From Branchiostoma belcheri (lineage: Eukaryota > Chordata > Leptocardii > Amphioxiformes > Branchiostomatidae): 64,000 bases of DNA. A program made the translations under genes and the position numbers. The stretch is taken from assembly GCF_001625305.1 (NCBI RefSeq), contig NW_017804531.1, forward strand, positions 96,138-160,137. Direction: 5' to 3'. Positions 1 through 11,600 of the stretch are shown here, piece after piece; positions within the stretch are counted from its first letter, which is position 1; each line of letters starts with the position of its first letter. The notes under the pieces are model-generated. The model saw only the letters and a program-made list of their open reading frames with translations. It did not search any database and was not told the origin of the DNA.

Positions 1-24
1 TGTCAGGAATAAACAAAATAGATT

Positions 25-180
25 GTTAACTTTGATACGTCGGTGAAGGTTAGACATCCAGGTAATAAGATACACCAAAAAACAGTTACTCAAGCAACTG
101 GATATGATTTTGGAAACAGTCAGACGTTTCAGGTAGTATCCACTACCTTTTGTCAGTGACACTAAGAGACTACAGGAGGA
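25..180 (+). mobile_element. Foldback MITE copy (half), family of 44.5 kb
   Basis: Shares gaaggttagacatccaggta, acagttactcaagcaactgg and tcagacgtttcaggtagta with the intact palindrome at 44.5 kb. The right arm is missing. Confidence 0.7.
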
Positions 181-224
181 ATGCAGTTTATTATCATAAG
201 TGCAGTGCTAAACTTTGAAGGTAC

Positions 225-469
225 CACCCAATAAATACATGCTCTATGCAGAGCACTGGGTTTGGTGCCCATCTCCATTTCTGTAGCTCTTGGGTGACAC
301 ACAGTTGTGCAGGGCACTACAGCAGGGGGCTAGTCCGCTGGTAGTGCTGTGTGTTTGACCTTCCAACACTCTTTATCATATGTGCTGAGTGCTAAGCAGA
401 GAAAGAAGTGTGAACTCACGACCTCCCGGTTACAAAGCGAGCACTCTACCAATTGAGCTATTGCACCGG
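225..469 (-). mobile_element. tRNA-derived SINE
   Basis: Minus-strand head GGTGCAATAGCTCAATTGG (A box) and GGTCGTGAGTTCACAC (B-box-like), with a Thr-like TGT anticodon loop, followed by an unrelated tail of about 170 bp. Acceptor stems do not pair, so it is not a functional tRNA gene. It sits 28 bp from the coding exon. Confidence 0.65.
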
Positions 470-496
470 TCTAATAAATATTAAGATATAACAAAC

Positions 497-761
497 CTGG
501 ATTTTTCTGAGAGGTGGAGCCGCATTACTTTGTTTCTGTGGGGCCATACTTTTTCTCTGTGGGGCCATACTGGACACTCTGGAGATCCGAGGAGCAGCCT
601 GGAATGCGAGGTCTGGGGCTTCGTCATCCTGATAACCAAATTCCGATTCGATGTTTGAGGTTTGTAGAGTGTTCAACTCTTGCTGTGCGAATAAAAATTC
701 CTCCTCTGTCACAAGTGGCCCGGCTTTCTTCTTGCCCTTTGAAGGTGCCTTCTTCTTTCCC
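497..761 (-). CDS. Coding exon of an unrecognised gene
   Basis: Minus-strand exon with acceptor tgttccag|G (one completing base) and donor CAG|GTTTGT. Encodes GKKKAPSKGKKKAGPLVTEE, EFLFAQQELNTLQTSNIESE, FGYQDDEAPDLAFQAAP, then MAPQRKSMAPQKQS with an internal duplication SMAPQ(R/K). Basic N-part, acidic middle, no domain recognised. The next exon would lie left of the window. Coding is supported by splice sites and a clean 88-codon frame, not by homology. Confidence 0.6.
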
Positions 762-994
762 CTGGAACAATATAACGCATCCATCATGTAAGTTTACAAC
801 TGTTTAACAAAGCCTACCACATTGAAAGTCCAGGCTGGTTTACTAATTACAAACAATTAAATAGATATCTAAATTGTAATGCACTGGATTATTATACAGT
901 GCTCCATCTAAACATAAACATAGCTATTAAATCAAAAGCAAAAGGTGCACTGTGCTATTGGTCTAGCCCCACAAAGCTTGTCAAAGCATCCTTA

Positions 995-1379
995 GGCCAT
1001 GCCAATTTAATTTGTTGCTTCTCGGATTTGCCCGCTCCATTTTTTTCTGATTTGCAGAAAAAAAAAAATTTTGTGGGGTTCTAAATTAACTGCAAAATGC
1101 TTACTGAAAGACATGTTTCGTCCCCAACAGTTGAAAAAAGTCCTTTTCTTCCTAGTTCTTAAGTTTTTCAATGTAACAATGCAATTTTGTTTCATTAAAA
1201 CTTTTATAAAAGTTCAAAATCTATTGTTTTAATTATAAACCAGCCTGGTATGTTCACTTCATGGCTCATATTGTAACATTTCTGGCTATCATGGAGTGCC
1301 TTGGCTTTTTTTTTTCGCCCTGTCGCTCCTGATTTTTTCTGAAAAAATCCGAGAAGCAACAAATTAAATTGGTGTGGCC
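995..1379. mobile_element. PIF/Harbinger-like MITE with TTA target duplication
   Basis: Terminal inverted repeats GGCCATGCCAATTTAATTTG and its near complement ending GGTGTGGCC, flanked by TTA at 992-994 and 1380-1382. Close copy at 56041-56406 and a degenerate one ending at 33006. No transposase. Confidence 0.8.
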
Positions 1380-2493
1380 TTATTAATCATAAAACCAAAA
1401 ACTTACTTTTTCATCATGTTGATGGTTTGCCTTGTCTTCTCGTTTATCCTTCAATTAAGCTTTCAGACTACAAAAATTGGTCTGAAAAAAATTGAAGACA
1501 GTTCAAGTCAGCAAAAAAGCAAACATCTCTTAAGTTAGATCTAAAAGTTATCTACAAAATAATTTTATCTATATCATATAGTGACCTGTTGATAATATAA
1601 TGAATGCAGATACATACTACAAACTAGAGGAGTAACATTTGCAAAGCATAATGTTTACCTTCGGACATGGTCTGCTCTGTTAATCCTTACTCAAACACAT
1701 GTTACTTAGTATTAGGTGAAATAAGCAGAGCAGAGCAGACCATTAAATTGCAACATTATGTAACCCAACACCAGTCTTTTTTGAAGATTGTCATCCGCAT
1801 AAATATTTCATTGAAATTTGAGAAAACGATAATGCTCTTTATGATATTACTGTGAAAGTTTACCCATCAAATCTCATGTATTTGACAATTAGCTATCTGA
1901 AGGTATGTGTTAAGACGATGAGAGATAGAGATAGAGAGAGAATGGTTAATATTTTTCAAAAACACTTGCAGCACAAATGGCTGAATTATAGAATCTGATA
2001 CAGTGTTTATTTGACAAAGCAGCTATAAGATGGGTTGAGAATTTTACCATATCATTTAGAGAAGAGGACTCAACAGAAAGTCTTAATTGGAGAGATGACG
2101 CACATACACTGCAAGAAAACACGCTTGGAAAAAGATATTGAACCAATGGCCCATATGATATATTAATGGACAGTCCCATGCTGGCATCAGGATTTAGTCC
2201 CGATGGCAGATTATAAGTTTGAAACAGACCAGACTGCAGTCAGACAGTGTTCCAAGATGTCACATCTGAATTATCAATAATTCAGTTTGAACAATTAGTG
2301 CGAGCTAGTGCAGGACTCATTTATCATAGACTATACAATACTGTAAAATACTATATATGATTTCATGGTACTTTTACATTGAATTTCGTGGTTTTTGCGG
2401 TCACTTGTGTAAAGTGAATTCATCATGACATCAACAACATCATGACCGAGAACACATATTAATTCGCCGACTTTCTTTCTTCACCTTTCTTAT

Positions 2494-2613
2494 TAGCCTG
2501 GGTACCATCCAGATTTTCGCTATGCAACGCTCGAAAAAATCACGAATGCAAGCGGTCCCAGACGTGATTTTTTCGGGAGTTGCGTAGCGAAAATCCGGAT
2601 GGTACCCAGGCTA
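2494..2613. mobile_element. Near-palindromic MITE with perfect 9-bp target duplication
   Basis: 120-bp foldback with TIRs TAGCCTGGGTACCATCC, flanked by identical ctttcttat at 2485-2493 and 2614-2622. Relatives at 6437-6755 and 22338-22430. The 9-bp duplication suggests a Mutator-like (MULE) source, by inference. Confidence 0.85.
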
Positions 2614-2965
2614 CTTTCTTATGGCTCTGGGAACATACCGCATCCTACAGCAAATATAAAGTGATTTACAGTATTTTCAAATTATTTTTCTGTCTGTCCT
2701 CCTTTTACACGACCTATCGATAGAGTGGACATTGACATTTATCTAGTAAGGTCCTGAGATGGTCTGCCCCCTAAGTGCTCCATCGTGATATTTAATCCAA
2801 TCTAAGCCATTACAAACACAATTCTTATCAGCTTGATCTTCACGTGATGTATTTGGTGCATTTTTATATTAGATTCATGAAAATATCCATTACAGGATCA
2901 GATTCTGTTTTTATGAGATTGCTTCGTGAAACAAAGCTGAAAAAAAAGCTTGCAAGAGGACTTAC

Positions 2966-2982
2966 TTTTCTCTGTGTTTCAT
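2966..2982 (-). CDS. Possible start of the unrecognised gene
   Basis: ATG at 2982-2980 encodes MKHRE plus two bases, then a strong donor AAAA|GTAAGT. Joined to the 497-761 exon this reads MKHREK|GKKKAPSKG in frame. An in-frame TGA lies 33 nt upstream. The ATG context is weak and upstream ATGs exist, so this is tentative. Confidence 0.35.
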
Positions 2983-3580
2983 AAAATAATGACGAAATCT
3001 GGTAATTTCAATTCATTTAGCTCATCAATGAGTTGCAAAGAATCTAATGCTTCTAATGGTAAAATATTATCTAAAATCATCATCATCTGTCTGAGTACTA
3101 GACTGTAATTCATCATTGGTGAACAGTCTAGATTATGGCAAGCGAAACAGAGTGTTTGAAATTTCATATCAGACAATTTTAGTTCATCTCAAATATCATT
3201 CTGTGAAGAACAGTTAAACATGGGAAGATAAAAAATATCTGAATTATATTGTTTTCAGTTAAAAAAACTATAATTAAGTAAGTATCAAGTAAGCTATAAA
3301 CTAAAGCAAGGAAACATAATCTTTTGTGGACATTTAGTTTTTAACAATCACGGGACTGCCATTTACACCTGGGCCCAAATAACATGATTGTTACAATGTA
3401 GGTGACAAAATCTTTTTTTAGTTACATGACATAAGCAGAAAAATAGCCTGCTATTCAGTACAGCCATATCTCAGGTATACCATACCTCATGTCACCTATT
3501 GCTGACAACAATGACATTTAACTATGATCTTCACTACAAGTATTACACAGCACAAAAGTTCTCTAAACTTGGATTCTCAC

Positions 3581-3792
3581 CTTTCAGGTCCAGTTGAATA
3601 GATAAGTACGACTTCTACAGCCGAACCTTAATTTGTCTGCACCCAAATGTAGATTCGATATCTGCGGCAAAACTCCCATCGACCCGTCATTACCCAACGA
3701 CATTAAACACTGATTTCTCATTTGCGATAAGGAAAAAATTAGGTTAGAATGGACAAAAATCCCCCTTATCGCCAGTTCTACTGTCAATCCTG
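3581..3792 (-). other. Possible 5' UTR exon of the unrecognised gene
   Basis: Minus strand has acceptor-like cacgtagcag|GATTG and a strong donor GAAAG|GTGAGA. The 67-codon frame inside stops just before the donor, so I treat it as non-coding. Confidence 0.3.
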
Positions 3793-3892
3793 CTACGTGA
3801 CACGCCTAACATCAGGTTTTTACTGAATAATAGATGGGACGACCTTCTATGACCTATGGTGACCTTCTAACCCTCCTACGTAATTGTCAGCC

Positions 3893-4405
3893 CACAGAAA
3901 AAACAAACTAAACAAAACAAATTCTTGACAAACAATGATGACAGGTATACCTGAGCAGGCCCTTAGAGTTTAAGGCACACATGTGAAGTATCATATTTCT
4001 TGAAAGTGACAGGTGACATTAGGGAACAACTTCAGGAAGAATCTATTAGTAGGTTTATGATGACAGTACTCAGTTTTGTAGTTAAAATGGCTGCGGTCCA
4101 CCGAAAAACAAACTAAACAAAGCAAATTCTTGACAGACAATAATGACAGGTAACGTTATAGCCCTGACAGAGTTAGGCACACATGTGAAGTATCATATTT
4201 CTTGAAAGTGACTGGCAAAATTAGGGAAACACTTCAGGGAGAATCTATTAGTATGGCCGGTCCAAAGAAAAAAAAAACTAAACAAAAAAATTTCTTGCAA
4301 ACAACAGTGACAGGTACAATGTATAGCCCTCAGAGCTTTAAGTACACATCTGAAGTATCATATTTCTTGAAGGTGACAGGTGAAACACTTCAGGTAGAAT
4401 CTAAG
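3893..4405 (+). repeat. Three-copy tandem duplication (about 160-210 bp)
   Basis: Three units each begin with an A-rich aaacaaactaaacaaa run and carry ttcttgacaaacaa, gtgaagtatcatatttcttg and aaagtgacaggtga. Starts near 3897, 4104 and 4268. Confidence 0.85.
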
Positions 4406-5925
4406 CAGGATTATGATGTGTAATCTGTAGTATGACAAGGCTGTTACACTGAGTTTTCTCTGGGTTTCTGTCTTATTTGTTTAAGCAGTCAAAGAGTGTA
4501 CCTGTGTTGTTTGAGTAGTCAATGGTGAGTGTACCAAACAGAGATTTGTCACACCTTTCTTTAGTCTGAGGCATGACCACGGGATAACATTGAATGCCAC
4601 CATGTTCTTAATCTTTAAAAACACACAGTCACGAACACATCACGGCAACAAGTAAGAGTGATTTAAGATAAGATAAGGGTACAGAATGATATTTTGGGCA
4701 TGCATTATATATAATTGTAACTTTTAACTTCCAACTAAAAGGCAACGGAAGCTAATTTGATTACGGGGTAAGTCTAGTTGGTTTAGCTTTCAAAGGTGTA
4801 ACCAGGCATACAACCATAGCCTGATGATGAGTCTGAAAGACCTGTCACACATTCACAAAATGGCCTCCCAACATTCACAGAACGTTCACCAAAAATAGTT
4901 GGGAATACATTACAATGTAGGTTGGCACAAAGTTGGCTGGTGTTTGGCGAGGTCAGCTGTTTCAAAATGTTTAAAACATTCAGGGGTTAATCGAGTGATT
5001 TGGACATGGTTGGCTGATTTGTAATCATTCGGGAGTGATTCAGTGTTTGGGGCATGTTCTGGGGTCAAATTTGACACAAATCTAACTCAAATTTGTTTCG
5101 ATTCCTATAGAATGGTACTCTAACAACCTTGGAAGTTTAGCTATTTCAGAAAACGTTTCGTCGTAAAAAAATAGATTTAGATAGACCAGGAAGAAACCTT
5201 GCATACATTGCATACAGTGCATAAAAAATAACTGCCCAGAAAAAGCATTTCTAGTTAGTCATGCCAGACACCAAATTAGTGTTATACTTGAATATTTATT
5301 TGAAACCAAAGAACATTGTTTGGTCCACTGCATGAAAGCCAAAATTAATGTACAAGCCAACTGGAAACACTGATCTGATTGTCTTACATGGTATTGGAAA
5401 GACCTTTGACTAGAGGGTTTAAACAATGTTACTTAGTAGTACATTTGAATTGCAATTAATCCCACATATTGTGATATAATTTTCAGGTCCAAAACAAATT
5501 ATGTTGTTTACCCAAACATTGATAATTAACCAATCTTTGTGTGTGGTTCACTTTGTTCAATCTTACCATTCATGATAAGATAACTTGATAAATGTCTAAT
5601 ATAGGAAACTCTCTTTGGCAGGGTAACAACTTTTAACGTTATTTAAAGCTACTACAGTCACGGTAATCTGATCTTCATAAATTGCCACCCGACAAGTGTA
5701 CTGCACAATAATGAAGTCTTATCCAAACAACACTTCAGCTAGCGCCATAGCTCACCATATGACTCAATTAAACACAATAGAAGCCATGTGCAGTATGATT
5801 GTGCCCTTTTCTAGCTCGTCTGTTGGCCTGTATACAACGTTGAACAAACGCTGAGAATCATAAAGCATCGACACACACTGTCGAGTATATACTCTAACAA
5901 TTACTGATCGTAAAATGTCTTACCT
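4406..5925. other. Intergenic or intronic sequence, nothing recognised
   Basis: AT-rich, without a gene-like ORF, tRNA or clear transposon. Possibly an intron of the unrecognised minus-strand gene. Confidence 0.5.
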
Positions 5926-6320
5926 ACCTGATTTAGGGTTCTCCAAGCCGGTCCATGCGTGCTGCAGCGCAGCACTTCCGGCTGCACGCAATGTTGTTAC
6001 CGCTATTGTTCCAGTGTTTTGGTCGTCAGATCGCTATCATCAAAAAGTCCTGGGTTTGTACGCTCTGCAGCTCAAAGTACGTCGCTTGGGTGGTTTTGGA
6101 ACGTCCCCCTTAAATCATTCGGTCTGGCGATGACGTTTTAAACGTGAACTTTCTCCGCGACGGCGTCTAACAGGTGCGCTTAGTGTCGCTTAGCAACGGC
6201 CACGCCCCTGTCAGGATCCCAGGGGCATGACGGGTAAGTGGGACACCGCAGTGGGCGTGGCTCAGGTGTATCAGGTTGCAGTACCGGCTCATCACGCTAG
6301 GTGTAGCTCATCTTCACCTC
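5926..6320 (-). promoter_or_regulatory. CpG-rich candidate promoter / first exon
   Basis: GC- and CpG-richer than its surroundings. A minus-strand donor ATCAG|GTAGGT lies at about 5931. At 6185-6197 the sequence GTCGCTTAGCAAC is close to an RFX X-box (GTNRCC-RGYAAC), typical of ciliary genes. This could be the promoter of the minus gene whose later exon is at 497-761. Inference only. Confidence 0.3.
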
Positions 6321-6436
6321 GGCAATTTCATATTTCGGCTTAAGTGTAGTTTACGGCCTAAAACATCGGTTTTTTAGCCCGACAAAATTACTGAGTCAGC
6401 ATAATTGTCGATGCCGTTTTGTCTACATTTTTGTAG

Positions 6437-6755
6437 CAGCCTGGGTACCATTCTGGTTAGTTTACGACTGCTATACGAAAGTCGTTACCAACGTGGGGAA
6501 CGACTATCAGAGCTAATAACTCACCAAGCAGGTTAAATATTTTGGCTATTTTGGGCGTATTTCTAGTCATTTTTGTCGGACTCTGGTAATCATTTTTATG
6601 CCAGCCTGGGGGAAATGGTATGATGGTACGTAACTGTCTGGCAAATGGATACTGCCTGGATAAAAAAATAATGTGATACTGTCTTTGCATCAACCGAAAG
6701 ATCTTGGAGATTATATCAGAACAGACGTGAACTAACCAGGATGGTGCCCAGGCTA
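6437..6755. mobile_element. MITE, same 9-bp-TSD family
   Basis: TIRs CAGCCTGGGTACCATTCTGG / CCAGGATGGTGCCCAGGCTA, flanked by tttttgtag (6428-6436) and gttttgtag (6756-6764), 8 of 9 matching. Longer centre than the 2.5-kb copy; no transposase. Confidence 0.82.
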
Positions 6756-7115
6756 GTTTTGTAGATAATGAGAAAAAAGAAACATTGTTACGGTCCTTTC
6801 CTCTTTCTGGGCCGCAAAATAGGTGCATGGCACATACTTTCTTGCGTTTCATTGCCGTTTTTCATTTACATTAACTTTCCTGACTACCCTGTGGTCGTTT
6901 TTATTGATAAACCCCACACCCCCTATGTGATAAAAGCACAATGACACAATCTAACCTTTGCACCATAGGTAATGTTTGCTTTACAGGTCACGCGCAGGTG
7001 TTGTGGCCGGTTGTTTAATCAACCACTACTGCCCGAAGTGCAGTATGAAAAGAAGCCATGTTCAACTGTACGTTAATATGTCTTATGACCATTTGGACAT
7101 CGCAAATACACGAAG

Positions 7116-7239
7116 ATGGGGTGTAAGGCAACGTTAAGAGAGCTGTTTTCTTTTAAGACCTCGGTAGTGTTTTGGTTGGTGCCGATCGCAGCCTGCCCCC
7201 TGCCGATCACCTATGCGTGGACAGAATTTTACATGGTGG
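7116..7239 (+). CDS. SLC13A2/3/5-like: SLC13 exon 1 (start codon)
   Basis: Residues 1-41: initiator Met and first helix ([20 protein letters not shown]). The donor used is GG|GTATCA, which leaves one base to pair with exon 2. An alternative GTGGGT donor 4 nt earlier would break the frame with exon 2. Transcription start is not determinable; the 5' UTR probably lies within 6.95-7.1 kb. Confidence 0.8.
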
Positions 7240-7625
7240 GTATCATCAGACCAAGTAATGCTTCAACTTGTAAGACTGGGAAACACAGATGTAAAGATGA
7301 CAGATTTCCCTTGCCAAATGATAGCGCCATTTCTAGAGTCGTTTCGTCTAGTAGGCTGTGACATGTTATGGTGTCTGATATCGTCCTGTTGTCTCAAGAG
7401 GGTACAATGTTTATTATGTGGATAGGGACAGTTTTGGCACTGAACAGCGAGTTTTTCTTTAATACACGGACTGTTAAGAGTCGTTTTTGCAATACTCTTT
7501 TGTTCCAATATCTTACATCATTGCTATGCATATATGAATCACCACAGATTGCATAGAATATGACTATTTGTGACACTGCGTTATGTGTCAGAGTGCTATT
7601 GATTTATATATACATGTTGATCAAT

Positions 7626-7711
<86 letters not shown>

Positions 7712-8522
7712 GTTGGTTTTATCAATAGCCAGCAGCATGTGCCTACGTCATCATCATCATGGCGGCTTACTGGATGTTCGAAGTGGTGCCATTGGCCGTG
7801 ACGGCACTCCTTCCCATGATCCTCTTCCCGGTGATGGGCATCCAGCCATCATCAGAAGTCTGTCTGAACTACTTGAAGGTAAAAAGTTAGACTCGCGTTG
7901 CTGAGGCCACGAAATATCAGTCTGAGGGGCTTTCTTTATCAGAGAGTGTTTAAAAATCCTAGCACAATTCTCAATATGTACGTGTCTGAGAAACTAGGAC
8001 TCAAAAGGCATCATCGATCATCATCCTTATCCTTATTGTTCTCGCTGTCTTATTGTTTTCTTGATTCTTTTCGATATAACGTTATATATGTTGTGTCGGG
8101 GACACATATGTGATGTCAAAATAACCAAGGGATGTTTATCGTTCTTATGTATTGAAAATACAACACATTGATTGTAAATACACTTATAAGCAATTCAGAC
8201 GTAAGTCTGGGATGTGGTATCGCAATAAAGTTACAAAGTTTACAAGAACTATCCGGTACCGATTGCAAAATTATGAAAGAGCCGAAATAATATCTCAGGC
8301 AAACACGTGTTTCCGTAGGACAACTCGGTTCTGCTGCTGGGAGGCCTGCTGGTGGCTATCGCGGTGGAAAAGTGTAACCTGCACTCCAGGATCGCGCTCA
8401 GGATCCTGCTGCTGGTCGGGTCCGAACTGCAGTGGTGAGTCTAAGACCTATCTAGTACGATATGATCGGCCGTCAGTGGAATCAAAGGGCTTGACACTCC
8501 CCAAGACTTTGAGGATCGATCC

Positions 8523-8609
<87 letters not shown>

Positions 8610-11600
8610 CGTTTTGCAGGGTGATGTTTGGGTTCATGGCCGCCACAGGTTTGCTGTCGATGTGGATCAGTAACACGGCGGCCGCCGCCATGATGACGCC
8701 CATCGGCCAGGCCGTGCTGGACCAGCTCTTCAGCGAAGAGAGACGGCGGCTTCAGGAGGAGACTGAGGACGAGTGTTCTCCGTTAATAATCGCCGGTACT
8801 ATGGAAGTTCATTTGTGTTGGTAGTAATCATGGTACAATGTTACGCTCTACTTTCCATAGTCCAATGGTGTCAGCGGTTGGGAGTTCGAATCCTGGCTGT
8901 TGTCGCTCACCCGACATGCACGCTACTGGAAAGGGTCACAGTCCCTTGGACGGGACATTAAGCTGTGGTCCACTGTTCATTGTGCTTGTCGGAAAGAGCT
9001 AGGGGAATTTTCCTGGCACAATAAACCTGTAAATACTGTACATTATTCAAGTAAAACTAACCACTAACTAACCATTTTTTAACAGACGAAGATATAGAAA
9101 ACAATCATCATATTGTTCCAAGTCCAACATTGGAGAATGAACACCAGTCGAATACCTATGGGTCGGTTATGGAGGTGACTGTTCAGTAAGTAAAACTTTC
9201 GTACTTTACAATACCTTTCGTAAATCTAGGCCAGGATGAGTGTATAGCTTTCCAATATAGATAGGTTGATAAAATGTATACAACGATAAGCCGTGTTTAG
9301 TCCAATAGGAAACCTATTGATCTATTGTTGACTAAATGCAGGGTCTTCTATAACCGCTATTCGTTTTTTTTTTTCATACCAGACCTCAGGACGAATCTCA
9401 CTTGTCGGTAGATCTTCAAATGGTAAGTGTAACCGTTTATAGACACATAAGACTGTTTTTTCCGTCACTTCTTTTTTGTTCATCGCCATATTCTTTTATT
9501 GTACAAAATCATCCCTACCAATTGAACAGAGAGGGATGTACGGCAAGATATCATGTGTGCACAGGAAAATGTGAATAAAGAGTCTCTTTTTACACAAGCA
9601 AGAGTTTCATTCAGCCTACGTTTCGGTGACCGTCTGTCACCTTCTCAGGGCAATTGCCCTGCATTGTCCTGAGGAAGGTGACAGGCGGTCACCAAAGCGT
9701 CGGCCGAATAGACCTCTGGAGTCTCTTTATTCAGTGACTTACCAATCTGATGAAACTATTCACGGGTGTGCACAGGATGACAAATCTGTTGGGACGGAGA
9801 ATGAGACAGTCCGCCAACTGAAGATGAGGAAGGCCATGTTGCTGTGTGTTGCGTACGCCGCTAACATCGGCGGCATCGCCACGCTTCCGGGGACTCCTAC
9901 AAACATCATCGTCGCTGAGCAGGTGCAAATGTGAGCTTTGATGAATTTTTCTGTATAGATCTGTGTCTCTTTAGCCGGACGTATAACCGCTCCTCGGTCT
10001 CACACCTAATAGATCAAGGAACGAATTAGTTTTTGAACACCTCAATCCTTGGTTGATAACTCAGGAACTTGAAGGCATGACTATTTCTTGTTCTTTAGGC
10101 TTATTTGTGCTGAAGAAAATCACTAAAAAAGATGTCACGACGAATGTGTTTTAGCGCGTTTCCCGACAGCCCCGGGATTGACTTCGCGACGTGGTTCTTC
10201 TTCGGGTTCCCGGTCTCCGTCCTCTGTCTGTTTCTCGCCTGGTCATGGCTCATCGTCATCTTTTTAGGATGCAGGTAGCGAAATTTTACCTTTGTACCTT
10301 TTACCATTTTTAAATTGTTTTTGCCAGCTTGAAGTATAAATAGTACAGATTCTACATAAAAAAGACAAAATCAAATGCATTACAAAAGTATAGGAGATTA
10401 TTTTTTTTGGTACTGCGACGTAACGTTTGTTATGTTTGCTGGCTGCGATATTCAAACCATGTTTATATTTGCAGTGACATTGCAGTCAAATTTTCGATGT
10501 CTATACTGTACATCTTGATCACGTAGTGTTCTCGCGAGACTAGCTAACTCCGTGATCAAGATGAACAGTGGACATCGAAAATTTGGAGGTACGTGATTCT
10601 ACCTTTGAAAACAAGATTGATGAATTAAACTTTGAACTGTTAATGTTACGTAACTGATCCTCTTCGACGAGTTTGTTTTCGTTTATATTAAACCATTGCA
10701 GAGTCTGGTGCCAGGCAAAGAAAAGCCACAGCGCTCAGGGAGTCATCCGGAAAGCTTATAACGATCTTGGAAACATGACGTGAGTGTTAACTTGGAATAC
10801 TGAAATTGGATAATAGAACATTTCTCTGTGTGTGCATATTTCTTAGCAGTTGTGGAAGTTTTATAATGAACGCAAAGGAAAATTAGGAGAGAAACAGTGA
10901 TATATATATATGTAAATGTTTTAGTGAGCTTTTATGGGCTCCTTTTACAGGTTAGCATTGACGGCTCTACTTTCCTATCTTTCCAGGTTTGCGGAGAAAG
11001 CCGTCCTGTTCCATTTCATCTTGCTCGTCCTTCTCTGGTTCTTCCGAGACCTCAGCTTCGTGAAGCTTGAGAACGGCAGGGTGGCGGGGTGGACATACTT
11101 CTTTAGAAAAAAGTACGCCCCAGAAAAAATCATGTGCATAACATAAGTTGTTCCTTTTAGGTTGCAGGTTTTCGATTTTGTCGTCGTCTTGTCAAGGTGG
11201 TCGAGAAAAATATCACCAATCTTACAAACTGTTGCCGAACATACTATGGCACACATAGATCAGCCAATATTTGGAATAGAGAAATCATAGCGACATACTA
11301 CGTATCAACAGGAATGTCGCATTCTAACATCATAAAATCAAAATGTCTCTATTTTGCTTGTCAAGTGTGGATAGAGGCATTTGTTGGTCTACATGTATTT
11401 TTGTGATGTCGCTGTTTAAAATGATGTATTTCTACCGTACATACAGATACGTGACCGACAGTACACCGGCAGTTATGGTGTCCTTCGCGCTGTTTTTCTT
11501 TCCATCCAAACCACCGAGGTTCCTGTGCTGCAAGCGAGAATCAGGTCGTGCTACTTTCTTTGTATTCAAACATTTAATACAAGATGTGGTGACAGCACAC

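Noticed and set aside
397..469. tRNA-Thr-like sequence
   Set aside because: A and B boxes are present but the acceptor and T stems do not pair; it is the head of a SINE.
2979..3190. 65-codon minus frame (KFQTLCFACHNLDC...)
   Set aside because: A stop lies just upstream and just before the donor; no acceptor gives a continuous coding join, so it may be 5' UTR at best.
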